Shown in pieces: positions 1 to 9,396 of a stretch of 49,168 nt of DNA. The stretch comes from Nitrososphaerales archaeon (GTDB lineage: Archaea; Thermoproteota; Nitrososphaeria; Nitrososphaerales; CADDZS01): positions 1-49,168 of the forward strand of contig JASHOD010000003.1 in assembly GCA_030041295.1 (NCBI GenBank), written 5' to 3'. A program made the position numbers and the translations under genes. Numbering within the stretch: the stretch's first letter is position 1; every line of letters starts with the position of its first letter. The notes under the pieces were generated by a model. It worked only from the letters and a program-made list of their open reading frames with translations. It searched no databases and was not told the DNA's origin.

Positions 1-115
1 ATAATAGTAGCTTATGAGTCTCACTGCTATGTAATTTGAGTCAAGCACCGAAATAGATTGAATAGCCGTTTCAGTATTCTTTGGTTAATAACGGAGCGAA
101 TGATAATTTTCAATC

Positions 116-958
116 TTGCAAAGTCAATCCCAAAATAAGACTCTCATTTCTTGGCTCGTGCCTTATGTTCTCGTTCAGTCTTTTCAGTACCAATTTACAA
201 AAAACGGTTTCTTGTACACATCTCCTCTTATCCTAATGTCAATTCGATACGTTTGTATCGGTCTAATTTTTTATTTTTTGGGTCATCGAAAGATTCCATT
301 AGATCGGGACGCGCTGATTGTCGCCGGTGCAGCGTCTGCAAGTACCATATTTTGGTCCCTTGGACTTCAGTACGTCTCTGGGGGAGATTCTGCAGTACTG
401 AGCTATACTATGCCCTTGTTCTCCATTCCTATCGCTTTTGTAATAATTAAGGAAAGAATCTCGATCAGAGAGTTGATGGGCGCCGTGGTTGGTTTTGGGG
501 GAGTAGTAATTTACTCCCTCACGCTGGACCACGGTTCTCTACTAGTCGGTGCGATTCTCACTATTCTAAATGCGGTCTTCTGGGCAATCTTCAGTGTATA
601 CTACAGAAAACTCAGAACCCGAGAACAGTTTCCCTTGCTTACGACTCAGTTCCTAGTCGGCTCGATTCCTATGATAGCAGGCTCGTTTTTTGACCTTAGA
701 TTGAATTTTAGTATGAGCCTTGCAATTGATGTGGTATACGTCATTGTCTTCAGTGGGGCAATCCAGTTCTTCTTGTGGAACGGACTGTTGAGGCGTGCAA
801 GGGTGGGAAGAGTGACGACCTTGGCGTTTGCGGTTCCCGCAACTACCATCCTGATAGATTCCGTGGTAGCCTTAAGCTTCCCAGAACCTCTAGCTATTAT
901 AGGAGGCGCGGTAATGTTTGTGGGAATTTTCATAGCAAGCTGGCACAAGGGAAGATGA
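116..958 (+). CDS. EamA/DMT-family transporter
   Basis: A 280-residue protein made almost wholly of about ten hydrophobic helices, in two halves of five, which is the layout of EamA (drug/metabolite transporter) permeases. A glycine-rich stretch with ISIRELMGAVVGFGGVVI lies at the end of the first half and a matching GGAVMFVGIFIASW at the end of the second, as is usual for the duplicated EamA domain. It should sit in the membrane and export or import a small metabolite; the substrate cannot be predicted. The start is TTG; the nearby ATG at 100 is out of frame. It precedes a sugar-acid-like gene cluster on the same strand, so it may move a substrate or product of that cluster, but the 135-base gap leaves this open. 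Confidence 0.85.
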   Translation: MQSQSQNKTLISWLVPYVLVQSFQYQFTKNGFLYTSPLILMSIRYVCIGLIFYFLGHRKIPLDRDALIVAGAASASTIFWSLGLQYVSGGDSAVLSYTMPLFSIPIAFVIIKERISIRELMGAVVGFGGVVIYSLTLDHGSLLVGAILTILNAVFWAIFSVYYRKLRTREQFPLLTTQFLVGSIPMIAGSFFDLRLNFSMSLAIDVVYVIVFSGAIQFFLWNGLLRRARVGRVTTLAFAVPATTILIDSVVALSFPEPLAIIGGAVMFVGIFIASWHKGR

Positions 959-992
959 ACGACTAACGGACGAATTAGCTGACTTCTATTGT

Positions 993-1006
993 TTGAGCTT
1001 GCTCAA
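993..1006. terminator. Small inverted repeat after the EamA gene
   Basis: A TTGAGC arm is followed after two bases by its perfect complement GCTCAA. It sits 35 bases past the EamA stop and 88 bases before the next start. It could be a weak terminator hairpin or an operator; there is no T-tract right after it. Confidence 0.3.
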
Positions 1007-1093
1007 ATTCCCAAACTGCCCCCCTTTCCATTTTGCTTATTAGTAACGGGCTCGTTCGTGTTAGAATTAACAGTAAGAAGATAGGACACTGAA

Positions 1094-2014
1094 TTGAAAC
1101 TTGCAAATTATTTAACAAGAAACGGTTCAAGAGGCGTCGCTCTTATCAAAGGAAAATTCGCTTACGATATTCGAGATCCAAATGTGCCTGAAAATATTAG
1201 AGCAATGCTGAATGGCATCACTTGCACTGACGACTTAATCTCGGAAGGAAATGCTCTAAGAGCTTTGCGAGATGGCGGTGCAGATAAGATCTATTCTACT
1301 AGCAATCCGCAAAGTATTAAGGATCTAAGATTTCATCCTCCGGTGTTACATCCGCAGAAGATTCTATTGGCTGCCGTGAACTATGTGTCCCATAGCAAGG
1401 AACAGGACGTTAAGGCACCTTCTGAGCCATACTTTTTCTCCAAGTTTCAAAATGCGCTAATCGGAGACGGAGATTCTATCGTGGTGCCGAGTATCTCAAA
1501 GAAGGTTGACTGGGAGGTAGAGCTTGCTGTGGTGATTGGAAAAAGGGGAAAATACATCGCGAGAAAAGAAGCGCGAGATTACTTGGCTGGCTACACAATT
1601 GCTAACGATATTTCCTTTCGCGACTTGCAATTTCCTGACGGATGGCCTACCAAATTGAACGCTTTGGGTCAGAACTGGATTAAGGGGAAGGCGCTTGATA
1701 ATTCGTTTCCGCTCGGTCCTTGGTTTGTGACTCCTGACGAACTAAAAGATCCAAGTAATCTAGACCTGTCGCTCTCGGTGAACGGCGAGATCAAGCAAAA
1801 GTCAAACACTTCGGAAATGGTGTTTAGGGTGGAACAATTGGTGGAGTACCTCTCTTCAGGAATTACATTAGAGCCCGGCGATGTCATCTCTACGGGCACT
1901 CCTCTTGGAGTGGCGGCATTCACAGGAGCTTCATACCTGAAAGATGGCGACCTCTTAGAAGCCTCGATACAAGATATTGGTGTCCTTCGAAATCCAGTAA
2001 AATCCGAGGATTAG
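1094..2014 (+). CDS. Fumarylacetoacetate hydrolase family protein
   Basis: 306 residues, the normal length for the FAH superfamily (acylpyruvate hydrolases, 2-oxo-hept-3-ene-dioate hydratases, 2-keto-3-deoxy sugar-acid dehydratases/hydrolases). A small N-terminal domain is followed by the FAH core starting near residue 85 (HPQKILLAAVNYVSH). The metal-binding acidic set is visible as E141 and E143 in WEVELAVVIG and D172 in ANDISFRD. The C-terminal LEPGDVISTGTPLGV is the conserved closing motif. The start is TTG with AGATAGGA upstream. The LarA-like gene follows 21 bases later on the same strand, so the two are probably one operon acting on a 2-oxo or 2-hydroxy acid. The exact substrate is unknown. 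Confidence 0.9.
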   Translation: MKLANYLTRNGSRGVALIKGKFAYDIRDPNVPENIRAMLNGITCTDDLISEGNALRALRDGGADKIYSTSNPQSIKDLRFHPPVLHPQKILLAAVNYVSHSKEQDVKAPSEPYFFSKFQNALIGDGDSIVVPSISKKVDWEVELAVVIGKRGKYIARKEARDYLAGYTIANDISFRDLQFPDGWPTKLNALGQNWIKGKALDNSFPLGPWFVTPDELKDPSNLDLSLSVNGEIKQKSNTSEMVFRVEQLVEYLSSGITLEPGDVISTGTPLGVAAFTGASYLKDGDLLEASIQDIGVLRNPVKSED

Positions 2015-2035
2015 AAAGGACAGGAAAAGACAGCC

Positions 2036-3313
2036 TTGCAAGTATCACTTCCCTATGGTCGCTCTTTTCTTGGCGGAAAGATACCAGACGATGCCAGGTT
2101 AGAGCTTGTTAAGCAAAAGAGGTGGGTAGTTCGTGAATCAGGGGAGAATGTCGTGAGACAAGCTCTTCGAAGGCCCATTGAATCTTCTACACTTTCTCAA
2201 CTCGCGCGGGGAAAACATTCAGTCACCATAGTTACTTGTGACAAGACGAGAGGTGTTCCTAGTCACATAACGATCCCGCTAATACTAGAAGAACTAATCT
2301 CGGGCGGAGTCCGAAAGGAAGACGTGTCTGTGTTGATTGCGACAGGCCTACACAAGGGGGAATCAGTCGAAGATGTGAGAGAACGTTTTGGTGACTCTTT
2401 GGCAAGTGACCTTGAGATTCTTGTCCACGATAGTGACAATCAATCGGAGTTAACATATCTTGGAAAACTCGCAACTGGCAATTCGCTTTATCTCAACAAT
2501 GCAGTCTTGGAAGCTGACCTTGTAGTTGTCGAAGGCGCAGTCGAACCACATTTCTTTGCAGGATTTACAGGCGGAAGCAAGATTGTACTACCTGGAGTGG
2601 CAGGCACTGAGACAGTACTTGGAAACCACTGCTGGAAAAACATTGACCACGAGGAATCAAGGAGCGGAAATGTACAAAATCCGATCAGGAGGGAATCTGA
2701 CGCTGCCTTGCGTTTCCTCAAGCAGACGTTCGTCCTGAACCTCATTCAAGATGGGACTAGTAAACGAATCGTTGATGCATTTGCAGGGGATCCGATCAGT
2801 TCCTTTGAAAAAGCTGCAGCAGTCGTAAATTCGCATGCTATGATCCGCGTGGAAGTAGGGCCTGATATAGTAATAACGACAAATGGCGGCTATCCATTAG
2901 ACAGAAACGTGTACCAGTGCGTAAAGGGAATCGCGGTCCCCGAAGAAATTGTGCGAAAGAACTCGAAGATCATAATGATTAGCGAGTGCTCAGATGGACC
3001 CGCACATCGGGATTTTGCTAGAATCTTAGAGGAGGGTACGCCTTCGCAAATCTACGATTCGCTGAAAGCTTCGAAAACTACGGTGAGAGACCAGTGGCAG
3101 GTTCAGATACTTTGCCGGATCTTGCTGAATAATGACGTGTGGTTTGTGACGAGAAAAGAGTTAAAGTCGGACGTTGAAGCTATGCACATGAATTACGCAG
3201 CAACTCTCGAGGACGCCTTGAGTTCTGGTGGTCTTGGAATAAGAAACGCCGAAGGGAAAAGAATCGTTGTGGCTCCCGAGGGACCTTCCACGATACTCAA
3301 ACCAGCTTATTAG
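2036..3313 (+). CDS. larA: LarA-family nickel-pincer 2-hydroxyacid racemase/epimerase
   Basis: 425 residues, full length for LarA. Key residues of the Lactobacillus plantarum enzyme appear at almost the same numbers: H106 (ATGLH), H172 (EPHFFAGF), K182 (GGSKIVLPG, the lysine that carries the pyridinium-dithiocarboxylate nickel cofactor) and H198 (LGNHCW), each shifted by two from H108, H174, K184 and H200. D69 and R72 in CDKTRG match the conserved N-terminal pair. The family racemises or epimerises 2-hydroxyacids by hydride abstraction; beyond lactate it includes malate, phenyllactate and aldonate enzymes, so lactate should not be assumed. It follows the FAH gene by 21 bases (TTG start, AAAGGA upstream). 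The cofactor gene larC lies tail-to-tail with it and overlaps its last 17 bases. Confidence 0.9.
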   Translation: MQVSLPYGRSFLGGKIPDDARLELVKQKRWVVRESGENVVRQALRRPIESSTLSQLARGKHSVTIVTCDKTRGVPSHITIPLILEELISGGVRKEDVSVLIATGLHKGESVEDVRERFGDSLASDLEILVHDSDNQSELTYLGKLATGNSLYLNNAVLEADLVVVEGAVEPHFFAGFTGGSKIVLPGVAGTETVLGNHCWKNIDHEESRSGNVQNPIRRESDAALRFLKQTFVLNLIQDGTSKRIVDAFAGDPISSFEKAAAVVNSHAMIRVEVGPDIVITTNGGYPLDRNVYQCVKGIAVPEEIVRKNSKIIMISECSDGPAHRDFARILEEGTPSQIYDSLKASKTTVRDQWQVQILCRILLNNDVWFVTRKELKSDVEAMHMNYAATLEDALSSGGLGIRNAEGKRIVVAPEGPSTILKPAY

Positions 3314-4154
3314 GTACTTTTCTGCCGCGATGCCTCTTATCGTTCTTTGAGATATCGATTCCCTCGCCGAGAACAATTCGCAATATATTTGGTGTACCTT
3401 CAATTTCTTTGGTTCCAGCTCCCATTCCGATTACAAGCGGCTTCAGCGGAGGGTAGAAAGGGACTGAACCATCGACTAGGCTCGCTAGGATAGCCATTCC
3501 GGTGGGAGTTGCTAGCTCTTGCTTAACCGGTCCGCCAGAAATTATGAGACCTGATCTTCTAGCAATTTCTAGCGAAGCCGGAGCAGGACTGCTCACGCGA
3601 CCATGAGAAAAAGAGAAGGTTCCTCCACCAACTGCAACTGGCGTAGTAAGAATTTTCACTCCTTTCTCAAATATCTGAAGATCATCCAATCCGCAGGCTG
3701 TACCTATTATATCAAGCAGTGTGTCTATCGACCCAGCTTCATGAAGATGAATCTTATGAGGGTCGCAGTTTCCATGATGTAATTTTCCTTCGACCAGAAT
3801 TAAGGTCTGAAGAGCCCTTCTCGCAAAGATTGAGGCACGTCTAGATAGGTTCAAACTTCTCAGGGTACTTTCAAGTCCTGCTACTAATTGTTCAGCAGTT
3901 CTTTCGCTGATAGATTCCTTGACTTCTATTCTAAGTTGAAGCGCAGAAAAACCGTGAGTTCGCACGCGTACGAATTTCACTTTGAGGCTTTTGCAATTTT
4001 CAAAGTGTTTTTTAACCAAGAGCATGGCTTCGCGGACCCTGCTTTGATTCACTCCGAGATCCACGATTGCGCCAACAATCATGTCGCCTGAAACACCTGC
4101 CGCAGTCGGATCGAAAACAATTACGGGATTTTCGATGTCTTGCAAAAATAGCAC
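3297..4154 (-). CDS. larC: LarC-type nickel insertase, N-terminal domain only
   Basis: 285 residues matching the first domain of LarC (DUF111), which inserts nickel into the pyridinium-bisthiocarboxylate mononucleotide cofactor of LarA. Family signatures occur in order: FDPTAAGVSGDM near residue 14, HLHEAGSIDTLLDIIG near the middle, HGRVSSPAPA, ELATPTGMAIL and GMGAGTKEIEGTPNILRIVLGE near the end. Full LarC proteins run to about 400 residues with a second domain that binds CTP. Here the protein stops just where that domain should begin, and the bases beyond the stop belong to larA. It may work as a free-standing LarC1, with LarC2 elsewhere, or be truncated. The start is GTG. It runs convergent to larA with a 17-base overlap. 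Confidence 0.85.
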   Translation of the reverse strand: MLFLQDIENPVIVFDPTAAGVSGDMIVGAIVDLGVNQSRVREAMLLVKKHFENCKSLKVKFVRVRTHGFSALQLRIEVKESISERTAEQLVAGLESTLRSLNLSRRASIFARRALQTLILVEGKLHHGNCDPHKIHLHEAGSIDTLLDIIGTACGLDDLQIFEKGVKILTTPVAVGGGTFSFSHGRVSSPAPASLEIARRSGLIISGGPVKQELATPTGMAILASLVDGSVPFYPPLKPLVIGMGAGTKEIEGTPNILRIVLGEGIDISKNDKRHRGRKVPNKLV

Positions 4155-4273
4155 CCTCAGATTCGGATTTGTTTCATCTATCTTTCAAAGGGTCAGTAAC
4201 AAAGCGGTTAGAGGCAATCAGCGCATGCCTTAGGATCTTTTTACAAGAAAGCACATTTCTAATGACAATGTGA

Positions 4274-5296
4274 TTAGGGTATTTTGATGACAGCCCTACC
4301 CATGACCTTCCCTTGCTTTATTGCATCAAATGCTTCGTTAATCTTCTCTAGAGGGAAAGTGTCACTTACATAAGGAGTCACTACTCCATTCTCGACTAGC
4401 TTGATTGCTTCGACTGTGTCCTCCCTACCTCCTGATCGCGAACCTAGGACATCCAGTTCGTTGACGCATATCTGGAAAGTGGATAATGGAATTGTATCCT
4501 CGCTTTCGCCAACCATAACAATTCTTCCGCCTCTATGCACCGCTGCAAGCGCCTGAAGAAAAGTCTCTTCCAAGCCAACATTATCAATTACAATATCTGC
4601 GCCAAAACCATTTGTTAGTTCCCGAATTTTCTCCGCAACTTTCTCTCTTGACGAATCTATGATATAATCCGCGCCGAATCGCTGTCCAACTTGCACTCTT
4701 TGCACTCTGCGAGCAATACCAATAACCTTTGCACCAGCGTGCTTTGCAATTTGCATTTCACTTTGTCCTACTCCACCAATACCGATAATCACCACATTGT
4801 CATCGGCTTTTACTTGAGCTCTCCTACGCACCGCGTGAACAGACGTAACCACGGCATCAGCAATTATCGATCCCTCTTCGAAACGAATATTTGGCGGAAG
4901 CAAAAAGAGATTCTTCGTAGGAGCTTTAAAGTACTCGGCATATCCCCCATTTATGCCCACGCCGAGAGCCCCTTTGAAGTTAAGACACATCGTCTCCCTG
5001 TTAGTGCGGCAAAAGAAGCATTCTCCGCAGGTGAAGAAAATGTTTGGAACTACTCTATCGCCGACTTTGAATTTTGTAACACCACTGCCTAATTTTGCAA
5101 CTATACCTGCCGGTTCATGGCCCATTATATGTGGAAGAGAAGGCTTGTAACCCGTTCCATCCATGATGTGAAGATCTGTCCCACAGATCCCGCATGATTT
5201 GGTCTGGACTAGGACGTCATTATAGCCTAGCTCAGGTTCAGATACATCCTCGACAACTAGCGGACTGTTAATAGCGCGCATTACTGCCGCTTTCAT
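4274..5296 (-). CDS. Zinc-dependent alcohol/polyol dehydrogenase (MDR family)
   Basis: 340 residues, standard length for medium-chain zinc dehydrogenases. The catalytic zinc ligands are C38 in CGICGTDLH and H60-E61 in MGHEPAG. The structural zinc has four cysteines at about 90, 93, 96 and 104 (CGECFFC...C). The NAD(P) Rossmann motif is IGIGGVGQSEMQIAKHAGA. Such enzymes oxidise sugars, polyols, L-threonine or alcohols; the sequence does not settle which. ATG start. It is followed on the same strand, 37 bases upstream in transcription order, by a Gfo/Idh/MocA oxidoreductase, so the two probably oxidise successive intermediates of one sugar pathway. Confidence 0.9.
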   Translation of the reverse strand: MKAAVMRAINSPLVVEDVSEPELGYNDVLVQTKSCGICGTDLHIMDGTGYKPSLPHIMGHEPAGIVAKLGSGVTKFKVGDRVVPNIFFTCGECFFCRTNRETMCLNFKGALGVGINGGYAEYFKAPTKNLFLLPPNIRFEEGSIIADAVVTSVHAVRRRAQVKADDNVVIIGIGGVGQSEMQIAKHAGAKVIGIARRVQRVQVGQRFGADYIIDSSREKVAEKIRELTNGFGADIVIDNVGLEETFLQALAAVHRGGRIVMVGESEDTIPLSTFQICVNELDVLGSRSGGREDTVEAIKLVENGVVTPYVSDTFPLEKINEAFDAIKQGKVMGRAVIKIP

Positions 5297-5333
5297 CCGA
5301 CTCTGCCCCTCTTCCTATTTTTTGATAGACTCA

Positions 5334-6479
5334 CTAAATAGACACCGGACTTTCTTTCTTAGCTGATTCATAGCACGCAGTTACCATCTCGATCGCTCTC
5401 TTTCCATCTTCCCCTTTAACGGTGGGTTCCTTATTCTCTGCAATGCAGTCGACAAAGTGACTAGTCACGTTTGCGTAAGTTTTCGAGAAGTCAGCTTCGA
5501 TTTCAAGATTGCCAAGAGGGTAGTTACCCACAGTTGCAGGGTGACCCCTTCGAACGTAATGAATCCATCGACCATTTGTGTAAAACATCAAGGGCGGCCC
5601 CGCAATTGCTTGCTCCTCAAAGCCGTTAACAATCACAAGACCCTCGCTCCCGATCACTTCAGTCCTATCATCCCACAAAGGAAAGGGACCGCCCTGGTTT
5701 GCAACAAGAGAGCCTTGCCTTCCATTTTCAAAATCAATTGTAACTTGGCAAATGTCTTCTGCTACTGTGTCGTCGAAAATACGAGTATTCTTACAATATA
5801 TTTTGGTGGGCTCTCCCATCAAATATCTAGACAAATACAGTCGATGCACGCAGGCTTCCATTAGGAATCCGCCTCCAACGCTTTTTGCCTCAGCTCTCCA
5901 ACCACGGTTCTGTCTGAACCCATTATGTAATCTAGTTAGGAGAAGTATCGGAGTTCCAATCTCATTGTCAATCAAGCGCTTTGTTTCCTGATGGGGCGGA
6001 TAGAAAACTTGGTTATGGCCTACCATAAGCTTCACTCCATTTCTCTTTGCAGCAGCAATCATCTCTTCGCACTCTTTTGGATTCGTCGCCATTGGCTTCT
6101 CGACTAGCACGTGCTTTCCAGCTTCTGCTGCGGCGATTGCCGCTGATGCATGCAGAAAGTTTGGAATGCATATGTCAACGGCATCTACCTTATCATCTTT
6201 CAGCAGAATTTTGTAATCATTGTATGCAGAGTCTGCACCGAATGCACTGCGCTTTTCTTCCGCGATTTGGGGATTGATGTCTGCAACAGCAACAATTCGG
6301 GCACGATTGTTATTGCGATATCCAGCTGAATGAAGGTTTGAAATCTCGCCAGTTCCGATCATTCCAATTCCAATTTTCTTGTTGCTTAAATTCCCAGGTT
6401 GCATAAGTTTCTGATCTACCCTCAGTATTCTTTGTGCTTTAAACAAAACTGGTAAGAGTGTGAGTTCGAAAATCTCCAT
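5334..6479 (-). CDS. Gfo/Idh/MocA family oxidoreductase
   Basis: A 381-codon frame. The NAD(P)-binding motif GIGMIGTGEISNLH starts near residue 37 and the family EKP motif (HVLVEKPMA) lies at about 127-129, with the substrate-binding domain after that (HRLYLSRYL, possible catalytic histidine). The family oxidises or reduces sugar and inositol derivatives, often at C1 or C3. The first 25 residues look unlike the family. An ATG at 6404 (MQPGNLSNKK) gives a normal N-terminus and may be the true start. It is transcribed toward the zinc dehydrogenase and probably co-expressed with it. Confidence 0.88.
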   Translation of the reverse strand: MEIFELTLLPVLFKAQRILRVDQKLMQPGNLSNKKIGIGMIGTGEISNLHSAGYRNNNRARIVAVADINPQIAEEKRSAFGADSAYNDYKILLKDDKVDAVDICIPNFLHASAAIAAAEAGKHVLVEKPMATNPKECEEMIAAAKRNGVKLMVGHNQVFYPPHQETKRLIDNEIGTPILLLTRLHNGFRQNRGWRAEAKSVGGGFLMEACVHRLYLSRYLMGEPTKIYCKNTRIFDDTVAEDICQVTIDFENGRQGSLVANQGGPFPLWDDRTEVIGSEGLVIVNGFEEQAIAGPPLMFYTNGRWIHYVRRGHPATVGNYPLGNLEIEADFSKTYANVTSHFVDCIAENKEPTVKGEDGKRAIEMVTACYESAKKESPVSI

Positions 6480-6661
6480 TCCTTGTGAAATTAACTTTTA
6501 GAATTGATCCAATAGATTCGAATGAAAATTCAAGTTATTCAAATCTGCATAAAATTTGGTGTATGCGACGCAGGAATAAAAATAAGATGCTATGTCAGCA
6601 ATCTCAAGTCGGTAATGAGATTCGGCTTCAACAGTGCTCAGGATTGTAGCGAATAACAAAT

Positions 6662-8128
6662 TCAGATGTACTCTTCCAACCAAGATCTGAATTTTTCTTT
6701 GTATTTCTTTGCAGTTGTGGTTTCAGGCTTTAAAGTCTGGCTTCCTTTTAGAAATGAACCTGCGGCGGCCTCCAAACTCTTGAATCTGCCCACAGCATGA
6801 GCCGATAGAATGGCGGTTCCCCTCGCGGTTGCTTCAGCCATGCGATGTCTAATCAAGGTTCTGTCCAGTACATCAACCTGAATGCGAGTCCAGAGGTCGC
6901 TTGCTGCAGCGCCACCACAGAAATGAACCTGCCTAAATCTCCTTCCTAGTACATTTTCGATCTGTTCAAGGTTTGCCCTAACACTGAAACAATTCGTCTC
7001 AATTATTGCTCTCGTGATTCTTGCTCGAGGTGTCCAAGGGCTAATCCCTTGAATCGTCCCGGAAAGAGGATGCATGTGCTTTGCATTCATAAGACTCGTG
7101 CCTATGTTCACGGATACCCTTTGGTTAGCTCGACCAGTTTCTTCATCTTCAACAACTTCTTGGTCTAACTCATCAAAACTTCGTCCAACTTGACTCGCCC
7201 ACCACTTGAGAACAAGTCCAGTTGCGCCTGCGTTGCTCTCTATTATCCACTTGTCCCTAGAAGTGTGACAACAGCTCCATGTTCGTCTTTTCTTATCAAT
7301 CTTCACATTACTTGTGACCGCTTGGACAGGCGTTGTTGTTCCTGCTACAGCTACCACATCAGTCGATCCGAGGCCACCGCATCCAGTGACCGCTGCCTCT
7401 GTGTCTGCTGCCCCAGTCACAACTGGGATTGACGTGCTTAAACCAGTAAGCTTACTTGCTTTCTCCGATATCTGACCAATTACATTTCCGCACTCCTGAA
7501 TATCTGGGAAGAGTCCAGGATTGATTTTTGCCTCCCTAATTATTTCCTCACTCCACCATCTATTGTGCAAGTCGAAAATGGCGGTTTCGCACCCATTCGT
7601 AGGTTCTGATGCAATTATTCCGGAGAATTTGAACAGAATCCAGTCGTTAATCATAGAAAAACGTGTGATTTTGCTGTAGAGTTGTTTTTTGTTTCGTGCA
7701 AGCCATTTCAGTCTGCTGATTAAAAATATTGGCGATGGCCAATGGCCTGACTTTTCGTATATCAGTTCACCAAGGGTGGATGATATTTGGTCAGATTCTT
7801 TTTTTGCTCGAGCGTCGAGGTTCGGTACGGCCAAAAGTTCTCGTCCGCTCGAGTCATAAAACAGATTTCCCTCCCGCATGCTTGAGGAAGAAAGCGCTGA
7901 AATTGCGATACTTCTCTTTGAACAGTGACTATGGGCATTCCGTGTGAGCTCGACAATATCCAACCAGACGGCGTTAAAATCGAATTCGATCGCATCGCCG
8001 TCAAAAAAGAATTTGATCGGACGGGAATCTCTGTATACCAAATTTCCTTCATCATCATAAACCACACATTTTACACCACCAGTCCCAGCATCAATAGAAA
8101 GAAAGCCACATGCTGGATCCGTAGGCAT
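6662..8128 (-). CDS. FGGY-family carbohydrate kinase
   Basis: 488 residues, typical of xylulokinase/gluconokinase-type FGGY kinases, which phosphorylate a sugar or polyol with ATP. The N-terminal phosphate-binding loop is visible as FLSIDAGTGGVKCVVYD. The second domain has VVAVAGTTTPVQAV, the adenosine region and the C-terminal VHFCGGAAASDLWTRIQVDVL. A catalytic aspartate is plausible in the NDWILFKFSG / CETAIFD region. The substrate cannot be named; it is not a glycerol kinase, since a true GlpK lies at 15.7 kb. It diverges from the 2-hydroxyacid dehydrogenase across an 80-base gap with a shared AT-rich promoter. ATG start. Confidence 0.9.
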   Translation of the reverse strand: MPTDPACGFLSIDAGTGGVKCVVYDDEGNLVYRDSRPIKFFFDGDAIEFDFNAVWLDIVELTRNAHSHCSKRSIAISALSSSSMREGNLFYDSSGRELLAVPNLDARAKKESDQISSTLGELIYEKSGHWPSPIFLISRLKWLARNKKQLYSKITRFSMINDWILFKFSGIIASEPTNGCETAIFDLHNRWWSEEIIREAKINPGLFPDIQECGNVIGQISEKASKLTGLSTSIPVVTGAADTEAAVTGCGGLGSTDVVAVAGTTTPVQAVTSNVKIDKKRRTWSCCHTSRDKWIIESNAGATGLVLKWWASQVGRSFDELDQEVVEDEETGRANQRVSVNIGTSLMNAKHMHPLSGTIQGISPWTPRARITRAIIETNCFSVRANLEQIENVLGRRFRQVHFCGGAAASDLWTRIQVDVLDRTLIRHRMAEATARGTAILSAHAVGRFKSLEAAAGSFLKGSQTLKPETTTAKKYKEKFRSWLEEYI

Positions 8129-8154
8129 TCATCAATGCATGAAGTCTTGTGATT

Positions 8155-8162
8155 ATTTAAAT
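8155..8162. promoter_or_regulatory. Palindromic TATA-like box between divergent genes
   Basis: The self-complementary octamer ATTTAAAT lies about 27-34 bases upstream of the kinase start at 8128, the distance expected of a TATA box for a leaderless archaeal transcript. It is about 50 bases from the divergent start at 8209, so it could serve both directions. This is inferred from position and composition only. Confidence 0.45.
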
Positions 8163-8208
8163 TGGCGATTGCTCTGGCAAATACTCACGGTTATAGAGGT
8201 CGAGACAA

Positions 8209-9255
8209 TTGAAAATGTTAGTGGTGGGGGACGCCTATGTTCCTTCAGAAACTTTTCGAGAAGCGTTTAGAAGGCTAAGCTTGAGCAACAACATTAGGTT
8301 CATTCAAATGAACGAGGCTGACCGTATAATACCTTCATCAATTTCGGAAAAATCGATTCGAGAATACTCAGGAAATCCACAGCAGATAGTGAAATCTCTT
8401 CAAAGCGATGACGAAGTCCTAATAGTTCACGATGCCCCAGTTACAGATGCGGTGATCGACGCCTCGCCCAGTTTGAAACTAGTATGTTGTGCAAGAGGCG
8501 GGCCTGTGAACATAGATATATCTGCTGCGACGAAAAGAAAGATTCTGGTTGTTTCCTCTCCGGGCCGTAATGCTGAAGCGGTTGCTGATTATGTACTTGG
8601 AGCAATAATAATTCTTGCAAGGAATCTAATCGTGGCAAATAACTTTCTCAAAGAGAGAAAAAAATTCGAAAGAAAGATGTATGAGGCTTTCTTCGGCCAC
8701 GAGTTAGGCGGTAAGACTCTCGGGCTCATTGGGTTTGGTAACGTTGGTTCTAAGGTTGCAAAGCGGGCTCTTGCTTTTGGAATGAATATACTAGCTTATG
8801 ATCCATTTTTGGACAAGTCCGCCATCGAAGGTCCAGGAATAGCTGTAAGTGATCTTGATTCATTAATTTCGAAGTCTGACTATGTGTCACTGCATGCTAG
8901 AGAATCAAAGGAGAACGAGAATATGATCGGGAAGAAACAATTTGCGCTTATGAAATCCACTGCATTCTTCATCAATTCAGCCCGAGGGAGCCTTGTAGAT
9001 GAGGAGGCCCTAATTGAAGCTCTGGAGGAAAGAAAGATTGCAGGGGCTGCGCTAGATGTGCTGAAACAAGAGCCGGTCGCTCCCGATAATAAAATCCTAT
9101 CATTTCCAAATGTTTTCATCACTCCTCACATCGGGGGTGCCTCGATGGAAGTTCCTTTGCGGGGAGCAGAAATTATCGCCAATCAAATTGAGAAGTTTAT
9201 TTCTCACGAGCGACTTTCGGGAGTTATCAATCCAGAAGTATTGCTTCCCTACTGA
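8209..9255 (+). CDS. D-2-hydroxyacid dehydrogenase (SerA-like)
   Basis: 348 residues with the NAD-binding loop GKTLGLIGFGNVGSKVA and the conserved tail SARGSLVDEEALIEAL, then PEVxx-type glutamate and ITPHIGG, supplying the family's arginine, glutamate and histidine. It lacks the C-terminal ACT domain of many serine-pathway enzymes, and the N-terminal half is divergent. It probably interconverts a 2-hydroxyacid and a 2-oxoacid with NAD(P). Phosphoglycerate dehydrogenase is possible, but the sugar-acid neighbourhood makes a catabolic hydroxyacid substrate as likely. The start is TTG with GAGGT about nine bases upstream; an in-frame ATG follows two codons later. Confidence 0.88.
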   Translation: MKMLVVGDAYVPSETFREAFRRLSLSNNIRFIQMNEADRIIPSSISEKSIREYSGNPQQIVKSLQSDDEVLIVHDAPVTDAVIDASPSLKLVCCARGGPVNIDISAATKRKILVVSSPGRNAEAVADYVLGAIIILARNLIVANNFLKERKKFERKMYEAFFGHELGGKTLGLIGFGNVGSKVAKRALAFGMNILAYDPFLDKSAIEGPGIAVSDLDSLISKSDYVSLHARESKENENMIGKKQFALMKSTAFFINSARGSLVDEEALIEALEERKIAGAALDVLKQEPVAPDNKILSFPNVFITPHIGGASMEVPLRGAEIIANQIEKFISHERLSGVINPEVLLPY

Positions 9256-9396
9256 GTGAGAATTATCCACAATTTAATCGGATACGGCTGAGCTGATTGC
9301 GTTTGATTTGTAACTTGGACAAGTCTTAAATTACAACATGATATTCACTTGGATTCAGAAAAACCAATAAGGATTCCTTCCTCGTAATCTTAAATT

